A stretch of DNA of 64,000 nt from Kiloniellaceae bacterium (lineage in GTDB: Bacteria > Pseudomonadota > Alphaproteobacteria > Kiloniellales > J153). The stretch spans positions 37,504-101,503 of the forward strand of contig JAJFGO010000107.1 of assembly GCA_021776095.1 (NCBI GenBank), in the 5' to 3' direction. Positions 35,868 through 44,586 of the stretch are shown piece by piece; the first letter of the stretch is position 1; every line of letters starts with the position of its first letter. Position numbers and translations under genes: made by a program. Under the pieces are notes generated by a model, which saw only the letters and a list, made by a program, of their open reading frames with translations, made no database searches and had not been told where the DNA came from.

Positions 35868-37150
35868 GAGGTTTGGCCATAGATTTGTGTGAGCATGTCG
35901 CCGGGCGCCGCCATGGCTTGGCGGGCGTTTTCCCGCCGGCGTTCTGTACTGTCCTCGACATCGCTGACGAAACGCGCGCGCGAGGCGAAATGCCGGCCCT
36001 CGGGCATGTAAACGCCGCCCAAAGTGACAGCATCGCCGGGTGCGACGAAACTCCAACACTGATCGGCGATCTCCAGGGCTGCGCTTGGCTTGCGCCCTGT
36101 CAGTCGCTCCACGATGTCCCGCGCCGCGATCTTTGCCTGGACCACGGCGGAAACCGCCGATTTGGACATCTCGCCGGCCGCCGCCGCGTCGCCCACGACA
36201 TAGACATCGGGCTCCTCGGCCGCGCGCAGGCTGGCCGCTTCGACCGGACAATAGCCATCGTTCGGGCCGAGCCCCGCCTGGAGCAGGAAATCCGGCGCCG
36301 ATTGCGGCGGCACCGCATGCAAGACATCGGCCTCGAAACTGTCGGATTCGGTTTCGATCGTGCCGGCGGCTAAGTCGAGACGCTGGATACCGCCATGGAA
36401 CTCGCGCGGTACCCACTCGATCATGTCCTCGTAGTAATCGGCGTAGGCGGCTTCGAACAGCGCCTGCATGGGATACTGGTCCTTGTCGTCGACGATCAGG
36501 ATTTTCGCCGTCGGGTTTACGGTCTTCAGGCGATGCGCGATCAGGCAGGCGCGCTCGTAGATCGCCGGCGGGCAGCGGTAGGGCTGGGCCGGCGCCGCGA
36601 TCGCCAAGGTGCCGCCCTCGGGCAAGCGCGCGAGCGAGCCGATCGCCCCGCTACAGTCACTCTCCGCCGTCCAGCACGCATCGCCCGCAGCGGCGGCCGT
36701 GCCGAAGGGCCGCAAGGCGACTCCCGGGGCGGCTAAGAGCAGATCGTAATTCAGCTCGAGACGCGTGTCGCCGTGGCGCGCGGCAAGGCTCTTGGTCCGC
36801 GGGTCCAGAGCCTCGGCCACACCGGACACAACGCGCGTGCTGTTTCGACTCAGGCGCTCCGCCAGGGGTATCGGGGTTGGCACCGTTTCGCCCAACATGA
36901 TCGCGGTGCTCAGGAAAGGTGCGCGATAGTGAAGCATGGCGCCGGCCAGAACCGTGATCTGCGCCTTGTCACCAAGCTCGGCGGCCAAATGCTTGGCCGC
37001 CGTCGCGCCGCCGGGCCCGGCCCCGACGATCAGAATGCGCGGTGGCGCGGCGCGGGATACGGCGGGTGCGGCTAGCGTTGCGGCGGCGGCGCCTAGCGTA
37101 GCGGTGAAACGCCGCCGGCTAAGACCTCGGTTTCGAAACGGCCGGATCAT
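35864..37150 (-). CDS. soxF: Flavocytochrome c sulfide dehydrogenase flavoprotein subunit, SoxF
   Basis: FAD-dependent sulfide dehydrogenase-like protein of 428 aa. A Tat signal (SRRRFTATLGAAAATLAAPA) precedes the dinucleotide fold RILIVGAGPGGATAAKHL. The redox cysteines expected for FccB/SoxF are present in PYRCPPAIYERA and GYCPVEAAS. The second FAD motif is VYVVGDAAAAG. In the periplasm it would oxidise sulfide or reactivate SoxYZ. Good Shine-Dalgarno (GGAGGGA). It lies 45 nt after the cytochrome gene. No separate SoxE-type diheme partner is seen next to it. Confidence 0.9.
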   Translation of the reverse strand: MIRPFRNRGLSRRRFTATLGAAAATLAAPAVSRAAPPRILIVGAGPGGATAAKHLAAELGDKAQITVLAGAMLHYRAPFLSTAIMLGETVPTPIPLAERLSRNSTRVVSGVAEALDPRTKSLAARHGDTRLELNYDLLLAAPGVALRPFGTAAAAGDACWTAESDCSGAIGSLARLPEGGTLAIAAPAQPYRCPPAIYERACLIAHRLKTVNPTAKILIVDDKDQYPMQALFEAAYADYYEDMIEWVPREFHGGIQRLDLAAGTIETESDSFEADVLHAVPPQSAPDFLLQAGLGPNDGYCPVEAASLRAAEEPDVYVVGDAAAAGEMSKSAVSAVVQAKIAARDIVERLTGRKPSAALEIADQCWSFVAPGDAVTLGGVYMPEGRHFASRARFVSDVEDSTERRRENARQAMAAPGDMLTQIYGQTS

Positions 37151-37195
37151 TAAGCGGTCCCTCCAGGCTCATCCTTGGCGCGACCGGGTTTCGGC

Positions 37196-37855
37196 TCAAT
37201 CGATGGCCGGTCCGCCCTCATCGCCGCCATCTGGAGTCACGTCCAAAACGCGGGCCCGTTTGGTGATGACGACTTCCGGTTTGCAGTCTGTCATGCAGGG
37301 CGCGCTCTTCGCCAGGTTCGGCGTGTCCGGGCGGTCGTCGGCCATGAAGCCGCCTTCGTTCTCTAGCTTAATCGAGGTGAAGTTCGCTTTGTTGAGTTCG
37401 AAATCTTCATCCTCAACCACGTCGTTCAAGTAGAGCAGATAGGCGGTGATCGCATAGACCTCGTTCGGCACCAAGGACTGGGCATCGCCGAAGGGCATGG
37501 CCCGGCGAACGTAGTCGAAGACCGTCGAGAGGTGCGGCCAATACGAACCGATGGTCTTAACCGGATTCTCGCCGGCGAGGGTACCCTGCCCGCCGGCCAG
37601 CACCGGCCAGCGGTCCAAACCTTCGCCGAAATCGCCGTGGCAGGCGGCGCAACGCTCCTGGAACAGGATCTCGCCATCGGCGACGGTGCCGCCGCCTTCG
37701 GGCAGCCCCTGTCCGTCCGGGCGCACGTCGATGTCCCAGGCTGAGACCTCCACCGGCGCCGCTTCCCGGCCCAAGCTGTAAGTACCGGCGAAAACCGGCC
37801 CGGCGGCAAGCGCGAGTACGCCGGCGAAAGCAATCGACCTAGCTAACTTCGACAT
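37196..37855 (-). CDS. soxD: Sulfur dehydrogenase cytochrome c subunit, SoxD-type
   Basis: Periplasmic c-type cytochrome of 219 aa with signal peptide (MSKLARSIAFAGVLALAAG). One heme-binding CAACHG (residues near 80) and a C-terminal CMTDCKPEV-LDVTP region seen in SoxD proteins, in which the heme Met ligand is probably Met in RAMPFGD. The start ATG 37855 has GCGAGG upstream and lies within the last codons of soxC (17-nt overlap). SoxCD removes six electrons from the SoxY-bound sulfane. Classical Paracoccus SoxD is longer and diheme; this is the shorter monoheme form. SoxE is a less likely label because of position and the CMxDC region. Confidence 0.85.
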   Translation of the reverse strand: MSKLARSIAFAGVLALAAGPVFAGTYSLGREAAPVEVSAWDIDVRPDGQGLPEGGGTVADGEILFQERCAACHGDFGEGLDRWPVLAGGQGTLAGENPVKTIGSYWPHLSTVFDYVRRAMPFGDAQSLVPNEVYAITAYLLYLNDVVEDEDFELNKANFTSIKLENEGGFMADDRPDTPNLAKSAPCMTDCKPEVVITKRARVLDVTPDGGDEGGPAID

Positions 37856-39116
37856 TTTCAACCTCGCCGCCGGCGCGCACATGCCAGGTTTGAACCCCGT
37901 TGTTATGATAGATCGAGTTGGTGCCGCGCACCGCGCGCAGTTCGTCCTTGGTCGGTTGGACGTAACCGGTGGAATCTATGGCACGCGATTGCAGCAACAA
38001 AGGCTCGCCCTGCCAATCGAACTCGAAATAGAAGCGGTGCACGGCCTTGTCGAAGCTGGGCCCGTCGATTCGGGCGTGGCGCCAATTTCGGCCCCCGTCC
38101 AGACTCACGTCGACCCGTTCCACCGTGCCGCGCCCCGACCAGGCCATGCCGCTGAGGACATTATGTCCCTTGTGCAGAAGCGGCGCCTGTGGGCTGGGAT
38201 TGGTGATCACCGACTTGCAATCCATGGCCCAAGTGAAGCGGCGCGAACGGCCGTCCTCCAGCAGGTCGGTGTACTTCGAGGTTTCCTCGCGGGTATGCCA
38301 GGGCTGGTCGCCAACCTCGATTCGGCGCAGCCACTTGACCCACATATTGCCTTCCCAACCCGGGACCACCAAGCGCAGGGGATAGCCCTGCTCCGGCCGC
38401 AGGGCCTCGCCGTTCATCTTGAAGGCGAGCAGGCAATCGTCGAGCGCCTTGTCGAGCGGCACCGAGCGGTTCATACCGGCGGCATCGGCGCCCTCCGGCA
38501 TGATCCATTTGGCGTTGGTCTTCAAGCCGGCCTCCTGCAGGACCAGCTTCAAGGGCACGCCGGTATACATCACGCAATGCACCATGCCGTGGGTAAATTG
38601 GCAGCCATTGAGCTGCGCGCCACGCCATTCCATGCCCGAATTGGCCGCGCACTCCAGAAAAAATACCTTGTTGGTGCGCGGGAAGCGCAGGATGTCGGCC
38701 ATGGTGAAGATCAGCGGCTTTTCCACCAAGCCGTTGATCATCAATCGGTGCTCCGCCGGGTCGACCTCGGCGACGCCGGCGTGATGCCGCTCGAAACACA
38801 GACCGTTGGGCGTGATGATGCCGTCGAGTTCATGGAGTGGCGTGAAATTGATCGAACTTTCGACCGACGCCGTCAGCCAGGGGACGTTCCGGCGCACCAC
38901 ATGGGATTCGAATTTCGAGGGCTGACCGTAAGGGTAAGCGTCCACGCCCTCACCCAAATAGCGCGACCAGTCGGCGACCTCCGGCGGCAGGCCTTCGATT
39001 TCGGCGGCCGAAACCGGAAGAATCGACTGGGCAGTCACGGCAGCGCCGCCGCCTGCGGCCGCGGACAAGAACTGTCGGCGCGTGGTGCGGACCGGGTTCT
39101 TCTTTGTGGCGCTCAT
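37839..39116 (-). CDS. soxC: Sulfur dehydrogenase molybdopterin subunit SoxC
   Basis: Molybdenum-cofactor protein of the sulfite oxidase family, 425 aa. Tat signal (TTRRQFLSAAAGGGAAV) consistent with export of a folded cofactor enzyme. The Mo-ligand cysteine lies in FFLECAANSG; further family segments are NGCQFTHGMVHC, GAQLNG and the C-terminal dimerisation domain (MAWSGRGTVERVDVSLDGG). It acts with SoxD in the periplasm. Good Shine-Dalgarno (AAAGGAGGGG). It follows soxB by 34 nt. Confidence 0.93.
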   Translation of the reverse strand: MSATKKNPVRTTRRQFLSAAAGGGAAVTAQSILPVSAAEIEGLPPEVADWSRYLGEGVDAYPYGQPSKFESHVVRRNVPWLTASVESSINFTPLHELDGIITPNGLCFERHHAGVAEVDPAEHRLMINGLVEKPLIFTMADILRFPRTNKVFFLECAANSGMEWRGAQLNGCQFTHGMVHCVMYTGVPLKLVLQEAGLKTNAKWIMPEGADAAGMNRSVPLDKALDDCLLAFKMNGEALRPEQGYPLRLVVPGWEGNMWVKWLRRIEVGDQPWHTREETSKYTDLLEDGRSRRFTWAMDCKSVITNPSPQAPLLHKGHNVLSGMAWSGRGTVERVDVSLDGGRNWRHARIDGPSFDKAVHRFYFEFDWQGEPLLLQSRAIDSTGYVQPTKDELRAVRGTNSIYHNNGVQTWHVRAGGEVENVEVS

Positions 39117-39150
39117 CGCCCCTCCTTTCGCTCTCGCACGCCGCCGGCGG

Positions 39151-40839
39151 TCAGGTGCCGATCACGCGCACGGCGTCGTTGGGTGGTATGCTGACCGTCT
39201 TGTGGCGCGTGAGATGGGCCTCCACCACATCCCAGATGGCCGGACCCTCGGTGTCTTCGTTGACGCTGGCCCAGCCTGCGACGGTATAGTTCGCCTCAGC
39301 CGCGATCGGTTTCCCGTCCGCCAGCAAGGTCATGCCCGAGATGCGATTGCCGATGGTTTTGGCCGGGTCGATGGTGTAGCCCAGACCGCCGACCCGCACC
39401 ATATCGCCGCCCTGCTGATAGTACGGGTCCAGGTTGAACAGGTTGTCGGCGACATCTTCCAAAATTGTCTTCAGGAACGCACCGGACATCTCGGTCCGGT
39501 AGGCGGCCGGATAGGTGATGGAGGTTGCGTTATGGATATCCTCCACAGTGATGTCCTGGCCGGGTAGCAAGGTGGCGCCCCAGCGGAACCCGGGCGACAA
39601 GGCGATCTGCGCGTCCCTTTGTTCCAGTAACGCCTGGCAGATCAGATCGTCGAAGGTGCCGTTGAAGTTGCCGCGGCGGTACAGCAGGCTTTGCGTGGTG
39701 CCGAGCACGCGTTCCAATTCGCCCAGGTGCGGCGCCCGGATCTCCCGAACCAGGGTGGCCATGTCCGGGTCCGGCGCGATCGCATCGGAGAAAATTGGGA
39801 TCAGCTTGTAGCGATAGCCCTTGACCTCGCCGTCACGCACGTCCAGGTCCAGGCGAGACAGGAATTTGCCGTGCGAGCCGCTGGCGACCAGAAGGGTCTT
39901 GCCGACAGTCACGACTTCCGGCAGGGCGTCGTGGGTGTGTCCGGTCAAAATGACGTCGATGCCCTTGACCCGTCCGGCCATCTTGCGGTCGACGTCGAAG
40001 CCGTTGTGCGACAGTAAAACGACCAACGCCGCGCCCTGCGCGCGTGCTTCGGCGACCTTCTCCTGAACGGCCTCTTCGCGTATCCCGAAAGACCAGGTCG
40101 GAATCTTGTACCGCGGGTTGGCGACCGGCGTATAGGGGAAGGCTTGGCCGATCACGGCGATTTTCGTACCGCCGCGCTCAAAGTAGGCAGTACCGTCGAA
40201 AACCGGCTCCTCCCATTCGGTATCGCGGACGTTCTGCGCCAGGAACGGAAACTTGATCTGTTCGACAAGTTCCTGCACCCGATCGGCGCCGTAGGTGAAT
40301 TCCCAGTGCGCGGTCATGGCCTCGGTACCCAAGGCGTTCATCGCCCTGACCATGTCCTCGCCTTGGCTGTGAAAGGACGTGTAGGACCCCTGCCAGGTGT
40401 CGCCACCGTCTAGGAACAGCGTATTGCCCGGGCGCTCCGCGCGGATCGCCTTGATCAAGGTGGCCAGTCGGTCTATCCCACCGACCCTGCCATAGGCGCG
40501 CGCCAGGGATGCGAAATCCTGATCGCTCAAGGCATAGGCGCCCGCGCTCTTTGCCGTAATGCCGAATTTCTTGAGGAAAGCCGCGCCGGTGACATGGGGT
40601 GGCAGGCCGCTCGCCTCGCCGACACCGATGTTAATGGCCGGCTCGCGGAAAAAGAGCGGCACCAACTGGGCGTGGATATCGGTGATATGCAGCAGCGTGA
40701 CGTTGCCCAGAGGCTCGAACGCCAACAACTCAGCCTGACTCAGCTTCTGCTGCGCGGCCAGTCGACCCCAGGGCGCCCCGGCGCCGTATATCGCGCCGGC
40801 AGCCAGGCTTAGCTGCAGAAAATCACGCCTGGAGAGCAC
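39151..40839 (-). CDS. soxB: Thiosulfohydrolase SoxB
   Basis: Periplasmic dimanganese enzyme of 562 aa that releases sulfate from SoxY-bound thiosulfonate. Tat signal (LSRRDFLQLSLAAGAIYG). Metallophosphatase motifs: HITDIHAQLVP, LFLDGGDTWQGS, LLSHNGFDVD and VILTGHTHDA; the 5'-nucleotidase C-terminal domain follows (NATSITYPAAYRTEMSG). GTG 40839 is the start with GGGAGG 7 nt upstream. Family-normal length. It lies 130 nt after soxA, with a hairpin in the gap. Confidence 0.94.
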   Translation of the reverse strand: MLSRRDFLQLSLAAGAIYGAGAPWGRLAAQQKLSQAELLAFEPLGNVTLLHITDIHAQLVPLFFREPAINIGVGEASGLPPHVTGAAFLKKFGITAKSAGAYALSDQDFASLARAYGRVGGIDRLATLIKAIRAERPGNTLFLDGGDTWQGSYTSFHSQGEDMVRAMNALGTEAMTAHWEFTYGADRVQELVEQIKFPFLAQNVRDTEWEEPVFDGTAYFERGGTKIAVIGQAFPYTPVANPRYKIPTWSFGIREEAVQEKVAEARAQGAALVVLLSHNGFDVDRKMAGRVKGIDVILTGHTHDALPEVVTVGKTLLVASGSHGKFLSRLDLDVRDGEVKGYRYKLIPIFSDAIAPDPDMATLVREIRAPHLGELERVLGTTQSLLYRRGNFNGTFDDLICQALLEQRDAQIALSPGFRWGATLLPGQDITVEDIHNATSITYPAAYRTEMSGAFLKTILEDVADNLFNLDPYYQQGGDMVRVGGLGYTIDPAKTIGNRISGMTLLADGKPIAAEANYTVAGWASVNEDTEGPAIWDVVEAHLTRHKTVSIPPNDAVRVIGT

Positions 40840-40932
40840 GCTCCGCCTCCCGAAATGAACAACAAACTCTCACAGCACGAACCGTAGGAGGTCCGCGCAT
40901 TCTCAGTATTTCACAACCCCGGAATGAACGGC

Positions 40933-40953
40933 GGCCCCCGTTAATAGGGGGCC
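40933..40953 (-). promoter_or_regulatory. Hairpin between soxA and soxB
   Basis: Arms GGCCCCC (40933-40939) and GGGGGCC (40947-40953) pair around a 7-nt loop. It sits just after the soxA stop and upstream of soxB. Likely an mRNA-processing or attenuation element; no U-run follows. Confidence 0.5.
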
Positions 40954-40969
40954 GGCCGCCGCCTGAAAT

Positions 40970-41806
40970 CTATTGCCGGACTGCCGGCGCCTCGACCGGA
41001 AGCCCTTCGCCGCGCCAGTTGACATAGAGCTCCAAGGCCAGGAACTCGTCCGAGCCAACCTTGTAGGGCTTGGCCCGCACCTGCTTCATGCAGCCCTTGA
41101 AGCGCCGGTGCAGCGAGCCGATCTTTTGCCACTTGAGGCGATAGGTCGGAAAGCCATTGGACTGCCCTTGGCTCAGTAGATCAGCGCGGATGCGCTTGCC
41201 GTAGTAATCCTGATGGCAGTTGGCGCAAGCAAGGTCGAGCTGCCCGACCCGCGCGTAGTAGAGGTTCTGGCCTTTCTCGAACCAGGGCTTCATGGGCCCG
41301 TCGGTCTGGACATTTACCGGCGTGCCGCGCGATTGATTGCGCACGAAGGTCGTCATTCCGAGCAGCTCCCCCGATTCCCACTTCCAGGCCTTGGCGCCCA
41401 TGCGTTCGGTCCGGCAGGCGTTGATCTGTTGTTCCAGGTTGATCGGTTTGCCTTTCGCTTCGCTCCATTTCGGCATTTCAGCGCCGACACTGGCCATGGA
41501 CTCGGCGGCGTCGCCGTGACAACTCGCGCAGGCTTTACCTTCGCTTCCGTCTACGGCGTCCCAAAGCTCGGCGCCCTGCTCGACCCAAATGAAACCGGGA
41601 TTCTCGAAATCATCCGATTGAAGCGCTTGCGTCTCGGGCGCACGGAAGTTCCAGCCTGACACAATTTCCGGTAAGGGATGGTCCTTCGAAGGCGGCGCCA
41701 CCTTAACGGTCTCGATCCCTTCGGGCAGCGCCAAGGCATGACCGCCTATGAACATCCCGCCGGCCAAGGCACCCGCCATAGCCACACCAAACCGCGATAC
41801 TCTCAT
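40970..41806 (-). CDS. soxA: L-cysteine S-thiosulfotransferase subunit SoxA
   Basis: Periplasmic c-type cytochrome of 278 aa with a signal peptide (MRVSRFGVAMAGALAGGMFI). Two heme sites CASCHG and CANCHQ mark the diheme form. The active-site cysteine that carries the persulfide ligand is in RRFKGCMKQVRA. With SoxX it attaches thiosulfate to the SoxY carrier cysteine. Good Shine-Dalgarno (GGGAGGG). Position after soxZ (60 nt) is standard. Confidence 0.93.
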   Translation of the reverse strand: MRVSRFGVAMAGALAGGMFIGGHALALPEGIETVKVAPPSKDHPLPEIVSGWNFRAPETQALQSDDFENPGFIWVEQGAELWDAVDGSEGKACASCHGDAAESMASVGAEMPKWSEAKGKPINLEQQINACRTERMGAKAWKWESGELLGMTTFVRNQSRGTPVNVQTDGPMKPWFEKGQNLYYARVGQLDLACANCHQDYYGKRIRADLLSQGQSNGFPTYRLKWQKIGSLHRRFKGCMKQVRAKPYKVGSDEFLALELYVNWRGEGLPVEAPAVRQ

Positions 41807-41865
41807 ATCAACCCTCCCATGGGCCGCGCGCTCAGGCCCGGTTATCGGCCGGCGCGCGGGCGAAT

Positions 41866-42192
41866 TTATGAAACGCTTAGCGCCTGCTTCTTCGTGTAGG
41901 TCGAGCCGTCGTCATCGACCCAAATGAACTCGAACTCGCCGGAGTCCTCAGCCCGCATGTTGAACTGCAGGTAGGGGTTCGCCGAGATGGCAGGTTGGAT
42001 TTCGGCCTCGAATACGGTCGCGCCGTTGAACTTCGCCGTGAAGCGGTTGATGATCTGGCGCGGAATCAACTCGCCCTTCTTGTCCTTCCGCAGCCCCGAT
42101 TCCATTTTGTGCGAGATCAGCGTCTTGATCGTGATGACCTCGCCTTTTCCCGCCTTTTTCGGCACTTTCACACGCGGCTTCGATTTCGCCAT
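41866..42192 (-). CDS. soxZ: Sulfur carrier complex subunit SoxZ
   Basis: Small Ig-like protein of 108 aa without signal peptide; it is exported with SoxY by hitch-hiking on the Tat pathway. Family segments: KAGKGEVITIKTLISHKMESGLR in pieces, then FIWVDDDGSTYTK at the C-terminus. It forms the SoxYZ heterodimer. Lies 24 nt after soxY. Length is normal. Confidence 0.93.
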   Translation of the reverse strand: MAKSKPRVKVPKKAGKGEVITIKTLISHKMESGLRKDKKGELIPRQIINRFTAKFNGATVFEAEIQPAISANPYLQFNMRAEDSGEFEFIWVDDDGSTYTKKQALSVS

Positions 42193-42216
42193 CGCCTTAA
42201 TCTCCCAATATGCCGA

Positions 42217-42669
42217 TCAGCCGCCGCAGCCGCCGATCGTGACCTTAACCGTCGTTTTCGTCATGTGGAACGAACCGTCCGACAGTTCCGCCACGGCGAC
42301 CACATCCTGCGTCTTGGCCAGGCGCATCCTTGTCGAGGCCTCGGCAACGCCATTCATGGGGGAGAACCGGAAAGTCGCGACACCCGGTCGCGGATTGCCC
42401 ATGGAAACGATGATCACTCGCTTGACGTGATCGTCCGATGTCATTGGGCTATCGACCGAGACCTTCAAGGGCACGGTATTGCCGTTCTCCGCGATCTCCG
42501 GCATCTCGAGCGTGACCCGGCCGCTCTGTGCCGCCTCGGCCCCGCCGGTGAATTGCTCGATTTCGGCCATGGCGTTGTCCGCGGCCGCCATGGTGGGCAT
42601 CGGAAATGCGGCCACGACGGCCATGCCCGCCGCCAGCGAAAGGGCATCCCGCCTCGTCATATCCTTCAT
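42217..42669 (-). CDS. soxY: Sulfur carrier protein SoxY
   Basis: Protein of 150 aa with Tat signal (MTRRDALSLAAGMAVVAAFP) and the C-terminal swinging arm ending IGGCGG, whose cysteine covalently carries the sulfur substrate. Ig-like SoxY core (VTLEMPEIAENGNTVPLKV). Good Shine-Dalgarno (GGAAGGAAG). It sits between soxX and soxZ, the usual order. Confidence 0.94.
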   Translation of the reverse strand: MKDMTRRDALSLAAGMAVVAAFPMPTMAAADNAMAEIEQFTGGAEAAQSGRVTLEMPEIAENGNTVPLKVSVDSPMTSDDHVKRVIIVSMGNPRPGVATFRFSPMNGVAEASTRMRLAKTQDVVAVAELSDGSFHMTKTTVKVTIGGCGG

Positions 42670-42710
42670 GCTGCTTCCTTCCTTGGCCTGAAACGCGCGA
42701 CCGCGCGTCC

Positions 42711-43178
42711 TTATTCCTTTAGGGTCTTTAGGTAAGCGATCACGTCCTCGACCTGCTGCGCGGTCAGGATCGTCTTGCCCTCGAATTCCTTACGCACACG
42801 TTTGTCGGTCATAATGCTGTAAAAGGCTGGCATGATCGTCGCGTCGCCGAAGATCTGCTTGGAGTTGACCAAGATCGCGCGCATCTCATCCTCGGAATAC
42901 CGCGCGGCCACACCGTCGAGCGCCGGCCCGACCTGGCCGTGGAACGGCTCGCTGGCAGTGTCGCTGTTGGCGTGGCAGGCTAGGCAATTGCCAAGCTTGC
43001 GACCGACGAACCATTTCTTGCCGGCCGCCGGATCGCCCGCCGCACCGGTCAAAGATCCCGCAACCGTGCCATCTTTAATCTGCACGCCGTCGGGCGCCAC
43101 CATCGCGGCCCCGTTCGCCGCAACGGGAAGCAAGGCCGCGAGCGCCAGAGCGGTGCCAAGCTTAAATCTGAATTTCAA
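42711..43178 (-). CDS. soxX: L-cysteine S-thiosulfotransferase subunit SoxX
   Basis: Monoheme periplasmic cytochrome of 155 aa with a signal peptide and one heme site (LGNCLACHA). The axial Met is probably that in TIMPAF. Start choice: an in-frame ATG lies at 43193, but GGGAGG is inside the following codons and ideally placed for the TTG at 43178. TTG then starts directly with a basic signal-peptide n-region (KFRFKLG), so I prefer it. The gene begins the XYZABCD run and is preceded by an AT-rich region with a palindrome. Confidence 0.9.
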   Translation of the reverse strand: MKFRFKLGTALALAALLPVAANGAAMVAPDGVQIKDGTVAGSLTGAAGDPAAGKKWFVGRKLGNCLACHANSDTASEPFHGQVGPALDGVAARYSEDEMRAILVNSKQIFGDATIMPAFYSIMTDKRVRKEFEGKTILTAQQVEDVIAYLKTLKE

Positions 43179-43330
43179 TCGTTCCTCCCTCATCCGCGTG
43201 AACGATATAGCCGCCAGCCCTTGCGGCCTTTTCGCGGCGCTGACTCTTGGGTATGCCGATCATGACCGAAGGATCCCGACCCGATCAATTACATATTGCA
43301 ATATTTGCATACGACGTGCAACAGAAATCG
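43179..43330 (-). promoter_or_regulatory. ccdA(soxV)-soxX intergenic region with palindromic operator candidate
   Basis: Contains the perfect 12-nt palindrome ATATTGCAATAT (43293-43304) followed by TTTGCAT, and further TGCAA copies. In characterised sox loci the ArsR-type SoxR represses from the soxS-soxV and soxW-soxX gaps. This gap is the equivalent of the second, so the palindrome is a good SoxR operator candidate (inference). Confidence 0.5.
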
Positions 43331-44065
43331 TTAACCAATGGTGCCCAGCCCAGGAAACGCCTCCAAGAGCCAATAGGATAAGGTGCTGATTTCACCGACC
43401 ATAATGAGGATCCCGGTCATCACCAGTACGGTCCCCGTGACCTTCTCGACGGCCCCGATATAGCGTCGAAAACGCGCCGCCGCGCGCATGAAGGGCGCGG
43501 CAAACAGGGCCGCGAACAGAAACGGAAGCCCGATTCCCAGGCCGTAGGCCGCAAGCAGAATGGCGCCGCGCGCGGCGTTATCCTCGCCGCCGGCGACGAA
43601 TAGGATAGCGGCCAGGATCGGGCCGACACAGGGAGTCCACCCGAAGGCGAACGTCAGGCCAATGACAAAGGCGCCCAGCGGCCCGGCCGGGCGGCACGCC
43701 AGGTGGAACCGGGCCTCGCGGTAAAGCACGGGGATCCGGAAGAGGCCCAGGAAGTGGAGCCCCATCAGGATAATGATGCCGCCCGCCAGAAAACTCAGGG
43801 TCTCGAAATAGGTGCCCACGAAGCGGCCGAGCGCGCTGGCACTCGCGCCCAAAGCCACAAACACGGCGATGAAGCCGAGTACGAAGGCGACGGCCGCCGT
43901 CATCACCCGCCGTCCCCGCGCGTCCTCGCCGCGCGTCGTTAACTCGTCGAGCGAAACCCCGGCGACGAAACATAGATAAGCCGGAACCAAGGGCAGAACG
44001 CAGGGCGAGGCGAAGGACAGCAAGCCGGCAACGAACGCGCCGCCAAGGCCGACTTCGAAGCCCAT
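43331..44065 (-). CDS. soxV: CcdA-family thiol transporter, SoxV-type
   Basis: Membrane protein of 244 aa with about six helices. It has the CcdA/DsbD-type conserved cysteine and proline pairs: LSFASPCVLPLVPAYL in helix 1 and FGWTPCVGPILAAIL in helix 4. It passes electrons from cytoplasmic thioredoxin to periplasmic SoxS/SoxW and onward to SoxY. It is divergent from soxS, the standard sox layout. Confidence 0.92.
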   Translation of the reverse strand: MGFEVGLGGAFVAGLLSFASPCVLPLVPAYLCFVAGVSLDELTTRGEDARGRRVMTAAVAFVLGFIAVFVALGASASALGRFVGTYFETLSFLAGGIIILMGLHFLGLFRIPVLYREARFHLACRPAGPLGAFVIGLTFAFGWTPCVGPILAAILFVAGGEDNAARGAILLAAYGLGIGLPFLFAALFAAPFMRAAARFRRYIGAVEKVTGTVLVMTGILIMVGEISTLSYWLLEAFPGLGTIG

Positions 44066-44115
44066 TTTCTCTCTCCAGCTTGGCTTTCATATTCCCCATA
44101 CGCTATATATCAGAC
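44066..44115. promoter_or_regulatory. soxS-soxV divergent intergenic region
   Basis: Only 50 nt separate the divergent starts. It contains AT-rich half-site-like sequence CATATTCCCCATACGCTATATAT. This is the position of the first SoxR operator in known sox loci; I see no perfect palindrome. Confidence 0.35.
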
Positions 44116-44586
44116 ATGGCGAGACCGGACATAAAAATGCGCCGAGGTATTCCTTGCGCCCTGGCCGTCGGAGTTTGGGCCCTGCTGCTCTCCCTTGGCC
44201 TATCGGGGGCCAGCCGGGCGGCGGAGCTGGTTATGTTCGAGCAAGCCGGTTGCGCGTGGTGCGCCGCTTGGGACCGGCAGATCGGACCGATCTATCCCAA
44301 GACGGCGGAAGGCCGGCGCGCGCCGTTGCGCCGGGTCGACCTACACGCTGAACGGCCCAGCGACCTGTCCCGTATTCAGGCGGTTCGCTTTACGCCGACC
44401 TTCGTGCTGATCGATGGCGGTCGGGAAATTGGCCGCATTCAGGGTTATCCGGGCGAAGATTTTTTCTGGGGCCTGCTGGGCGAACTGATTGGGCGCCTAC
44501 CGGCCCAAGCCTCGAAGTTGACGAACCCGCGATGGAGCGCAAGGCCTGAAGCGCCAGGCCTCGAATGGGAGCTAGGCGATGGCTGA
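44116..44586 (+). CDS. soxS: Periplasmic thioredoxin SoxS
   Basis: Thioredoxin-fold protein of about 156 aa with a signal peptide (VWALLLSLGLSGASRA). The redox motif is CAWC (EQAGCAWCAAWDRQ), with cis-Pro in RFTPTFVLI. SoxS keeps the SoxY carrier thiol active in the periplasm. Start is either ATG 44116 or the later ATG at 44137; the TTG at 44080 is too far into the promoter. Its end overlaps the soxR start by 8 nt. Confidence 0.87.
   Translation: MARPDIKMRRGIPCALAVGVWALLLSLGLSGASRAAELVMFEQAGCAWCAAWDRQIGPIYPKTAEGRRAPLRRVDLHAERPSDLSRIQAVRFTPTFVLIDGGREIGRIQGYPGEDFFWGLLGELIGRLPAQASKLTNPRWSARPEAPGLEWELGDG

Noticed and set aside
37196..37855. SoxE label for the cytochrome between soxC and soxF
   Set aside because: SoxE is diheme in known loci; this protein has one CxxCH and the CMxDC/LDVTP C-terminus of SoxD, and overlaps soxC.
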